From NCBI GenBank assembly GCA_004376295.1, contig SOJZ01000010.1:24508-88507 (forward strand): a DNA stretch of 64,000 nucleotides, written 5' to 3'. The position numbers were made by a program, and so were the translations under genes. Position 1 is the first letter of the stretch, and every line of letters begins with the position of its first letter. Under the pieces are notes generated by a model. That model was not told the origin of the DNA. It ran no database searches and saw only the letters and a list, made by a program, of their open reading frames with translations. Positions 62,891 through 64,000 of this stretch are shown here, piece after piece. Origin of the DNA: Candidatus Bathyarchaeota archaeon. GTDB lineage: Archaea; Thermoproteota; Bathyarchaeia; Bathyarchaeales; Bathyarchaeaceae.

Positions 62891-63793
62891 ATGTGTAAAA
62901 GAAAAACAAAAATGAAGAAGGTTTTGTTTGTTTGCTCTTACGCGCAGAGTCGAAGTCCCACGGCAGAAATCTGGCTTAGCCAGTATGAGGGCTTTGAAGT
63001 TAAGTCTGCTGGAACATACTCCCCTGAGGCGCGGGTAAGACTTTCAGAACAGCTTATAGAGTGGGCTGACATGATTTTTGTAATGGAAGAGGAACACAAA
63101 GAGGTAGTGTTAGAGTTGTGTCCAGATGCAGAATCTAAAATAACGGTTCTCAATATCCCTGATAGGTTCGCGGTAGAAGAGTTAATGGACATACTGGAAA
63201 AGAAACTAGGTTATCTTAAAAACGGACATGCAAGACGGAACATGAGTGAAAAAGTTTTAGGTATCATTAAAGGTCTCAGAAGAATTGGGTGGCGGAGTGC
63301 AGTCAATGAAGCCTTATTTGTTACTTCAGATAGAGTAGTTGTAGCGAGGCTACCAGATGTCTCCTCAGGATATCTGCCAGGTGGAACTTACAACGATGTT
63401 GGTGACATTGTTGGAGAATTTGTTTGGACGGCGATTTTGGGATATGCAAGGTCAAAGGACGAAGAAAAATTAAGAAAAGCAGAGGAGCATCTAAAAACCG
63501 TAGAAGTAGAAGACATTTTGAAGGCAGATAATCATAGTTTTGCCATACCTAACTCCGAAATCACAAAAATCGAGTTGAAATACGGAAGCAGACTGAGCGG
63601 GAAGTTGGGGGTTAACATTATGACAAGCAAAAAGAAATACGAATGGCTCCTTTTTCCTGTCGCCCTTTTCATCCCAAAGAACGTTCGCATACATGCAAAA
63701 AAGGAGTTTAGTGCTGAGAGGGAGCGTTGTGCGGAACACTGCAAGAACGTGCTACGACCAATCTTTGGAGATAAGCTGTCTGTTAAGAAGTAG
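62891..63793 (+). CDS. Low-molecular-weight phosphatase-like domain fused to an unknown domain
   Basis: 300 aa. Residues 9-100 resemble LMW protein tyrosine phosphatases/arsenate reductases: C15-x5-R21 loop (VCSYAQSRSPTAE) and general-acid D91 (IPDRF). Residues 120-300 are unrelated and partly beta-rich (EALFVTSDRVVVARLPDVSS; ITKIELKYGSRLSGKLG), reminiscent of a PH-like fold. Family of the second half not recognised. Confidence 0.75.
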   Translation: MCKRKTKMKKVLFVCSYAQSRSPTAEIWLSQYEGFEVKSAGTYSPEARVRLSEQLIEWADMIFVMEEEHKEVVLELCPDAESKITVLNIPDRFAVEELMDILEKKLGYLKNGHARRNMSEKVLGIIKGLRRIGWRSAVNEALFVTSDRVVVARLPDVSSGYLPGGTYNDVGDIVGEFVWTAILGYARSKDEEKLRKAEEHLKTVEVEDILKADNHSFAIPNSEITKIELKYGSRLSGKLGVNIMTSKKKYEWLLFPVALFIPKNVRIHAKKEFSAERERCAEHCKNVLRPIFGDKLSVKK

Positions 63794-64000
63794 AACGAAT
63801 TAGCATGATTAAGATGCATGCATGCAAGTAAAGTGAGTATTACCCTGAGATTCCTAATCAAGCCCTCCACGGTTTTTATCTCAACTTGTGTGGGAATGTG
63901 GGATAGTTTTTTGCCACAATTAGGACATTTGCCATTGAAAGTCTTAATGATTTCATAGGGAGGTTTCAACTCTGCTCCCTCATAAAGAACAGTACCGCAA
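63532..64000 (-). CDS. Zinc-ribbon protein, cut by the window edge; C-terminal part doubtful
   Basis: From the edge the frame reads CGTVLYEGAELKPPYEII and then CPNCGKKLSHIPTQVEIKTV, a zinc ribbon whose first Cys pair is at or beyond 64000. After about 63830 it runs through a TGCA repeat and antisense into the phosphatase-like gene, so the real stop may be lost by a small indel. Only 63830-64000 is credible. Confidence 0.45.
   Translation of the reverse strand, partial: CGTVLYEGAELKPPYEIIKTFNGKCPNCGKKLSHIPTQVEIKTVEGLIRNLRVILTLLACMHLNHANSFYFLTDSLSPKIGRSTFLQCSAQRSLSALNSFFACMRTFFGMKRATGKRSHSYFFLLVIMLTPNFPLSLLPYFNSIFVISELGMAKL

Overview
The window is archaeal and most like a member of the Bathyarchaeia or a related TACK lineage. 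Evidence for this: an RNA polymerase cluster with both large subunits unsplit (Rpo2 of 1120 aa; A' and A'' fused in one 1271-aa Rpo1), ribosomal protein L38e, archaeal-type TgtA, GatD/GatE, archaemetzincin, an Sm-like protein, a proteasome alpha subunit and the HerA-NurA-Mre11-Rad50 set. Genes are close-packed, with TATA-like promoters, TTG/GTG starts and GGAGG ribosome sites. The lineage is inferred from gene content only.

Layout. 0-4.6 kb: DNA end-resection genes (rad50, mre11, herA, nurA) with a Nudix gene between them. 4.6-8.5 kb: three related small winged-helix proteins, an Lrp regulator, a bacterial-type Fpg glycosylase and a CBS protein. 8.5-11.9 kb: gatE-gatD (Gln-tRNA formation). 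12-16.4 kb: a sulfur-transfer group (TtuA, an E1-like adenylyltransferase, FdhD, a ThiI-like PP-loop enzyme and a small protein related to the E1 tail). 16.4-16.8 kb: remnant of an integrase gene overlapping a tRNA-His-like 3' half; its start and promoter region recurs at 31.4 kb. The 16.4-34 kb stretch is accessory: M3 peptidase, aldehyde ferredoxin oxidoreductase plus ferredoxin, ArsR/ACR3 arsenic genes, two MFS/DUF362-type genes, many tiny zinc or basic proteins and several frameshifted genes. 34.6-49 kb is housekeeping: L38e, archaemetzincin, beta-CASP RNase, rpoB-rpoA-rpl30e-nusA-rps12, tgtA, PAC2 chaperone, Lsm. 49-60 kb: a QueG-like protein, an amino-sugar set (GlmM, GlmU-like, NagA, PfkB kinase), HAD, GNAT, AbrB, a proteasome alpha subunit fused to a ribbon-helix-helix domain, and an MFS transporter. 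60-64 kb: membrane and secreted proteins, a VRR-NUC nuclease and a phosphatase-like fusion.

Most unusual signals: (1) the ribbon-helix-helix/proteasome-alpha fusion at 54.7 kb, with a perfect palindrome over its ribosome site; (2) more than 30 intergenic copies of a TGCATGCATGCA palindrome; (3) an inverted, roughly 140-bp duplicated element (35.0 and 45.9 kb) with exact 10-bp tandem repeats and a G-run promoter, part of a promoter family that also precedes L38e and Lsm; (4) a hidden homology between the E1-like C-terminal tail and a stand-alone 112-aa protein; (5) small genes broken by single-base shifts, several in homopolymers, which may be assembly errors or decay.
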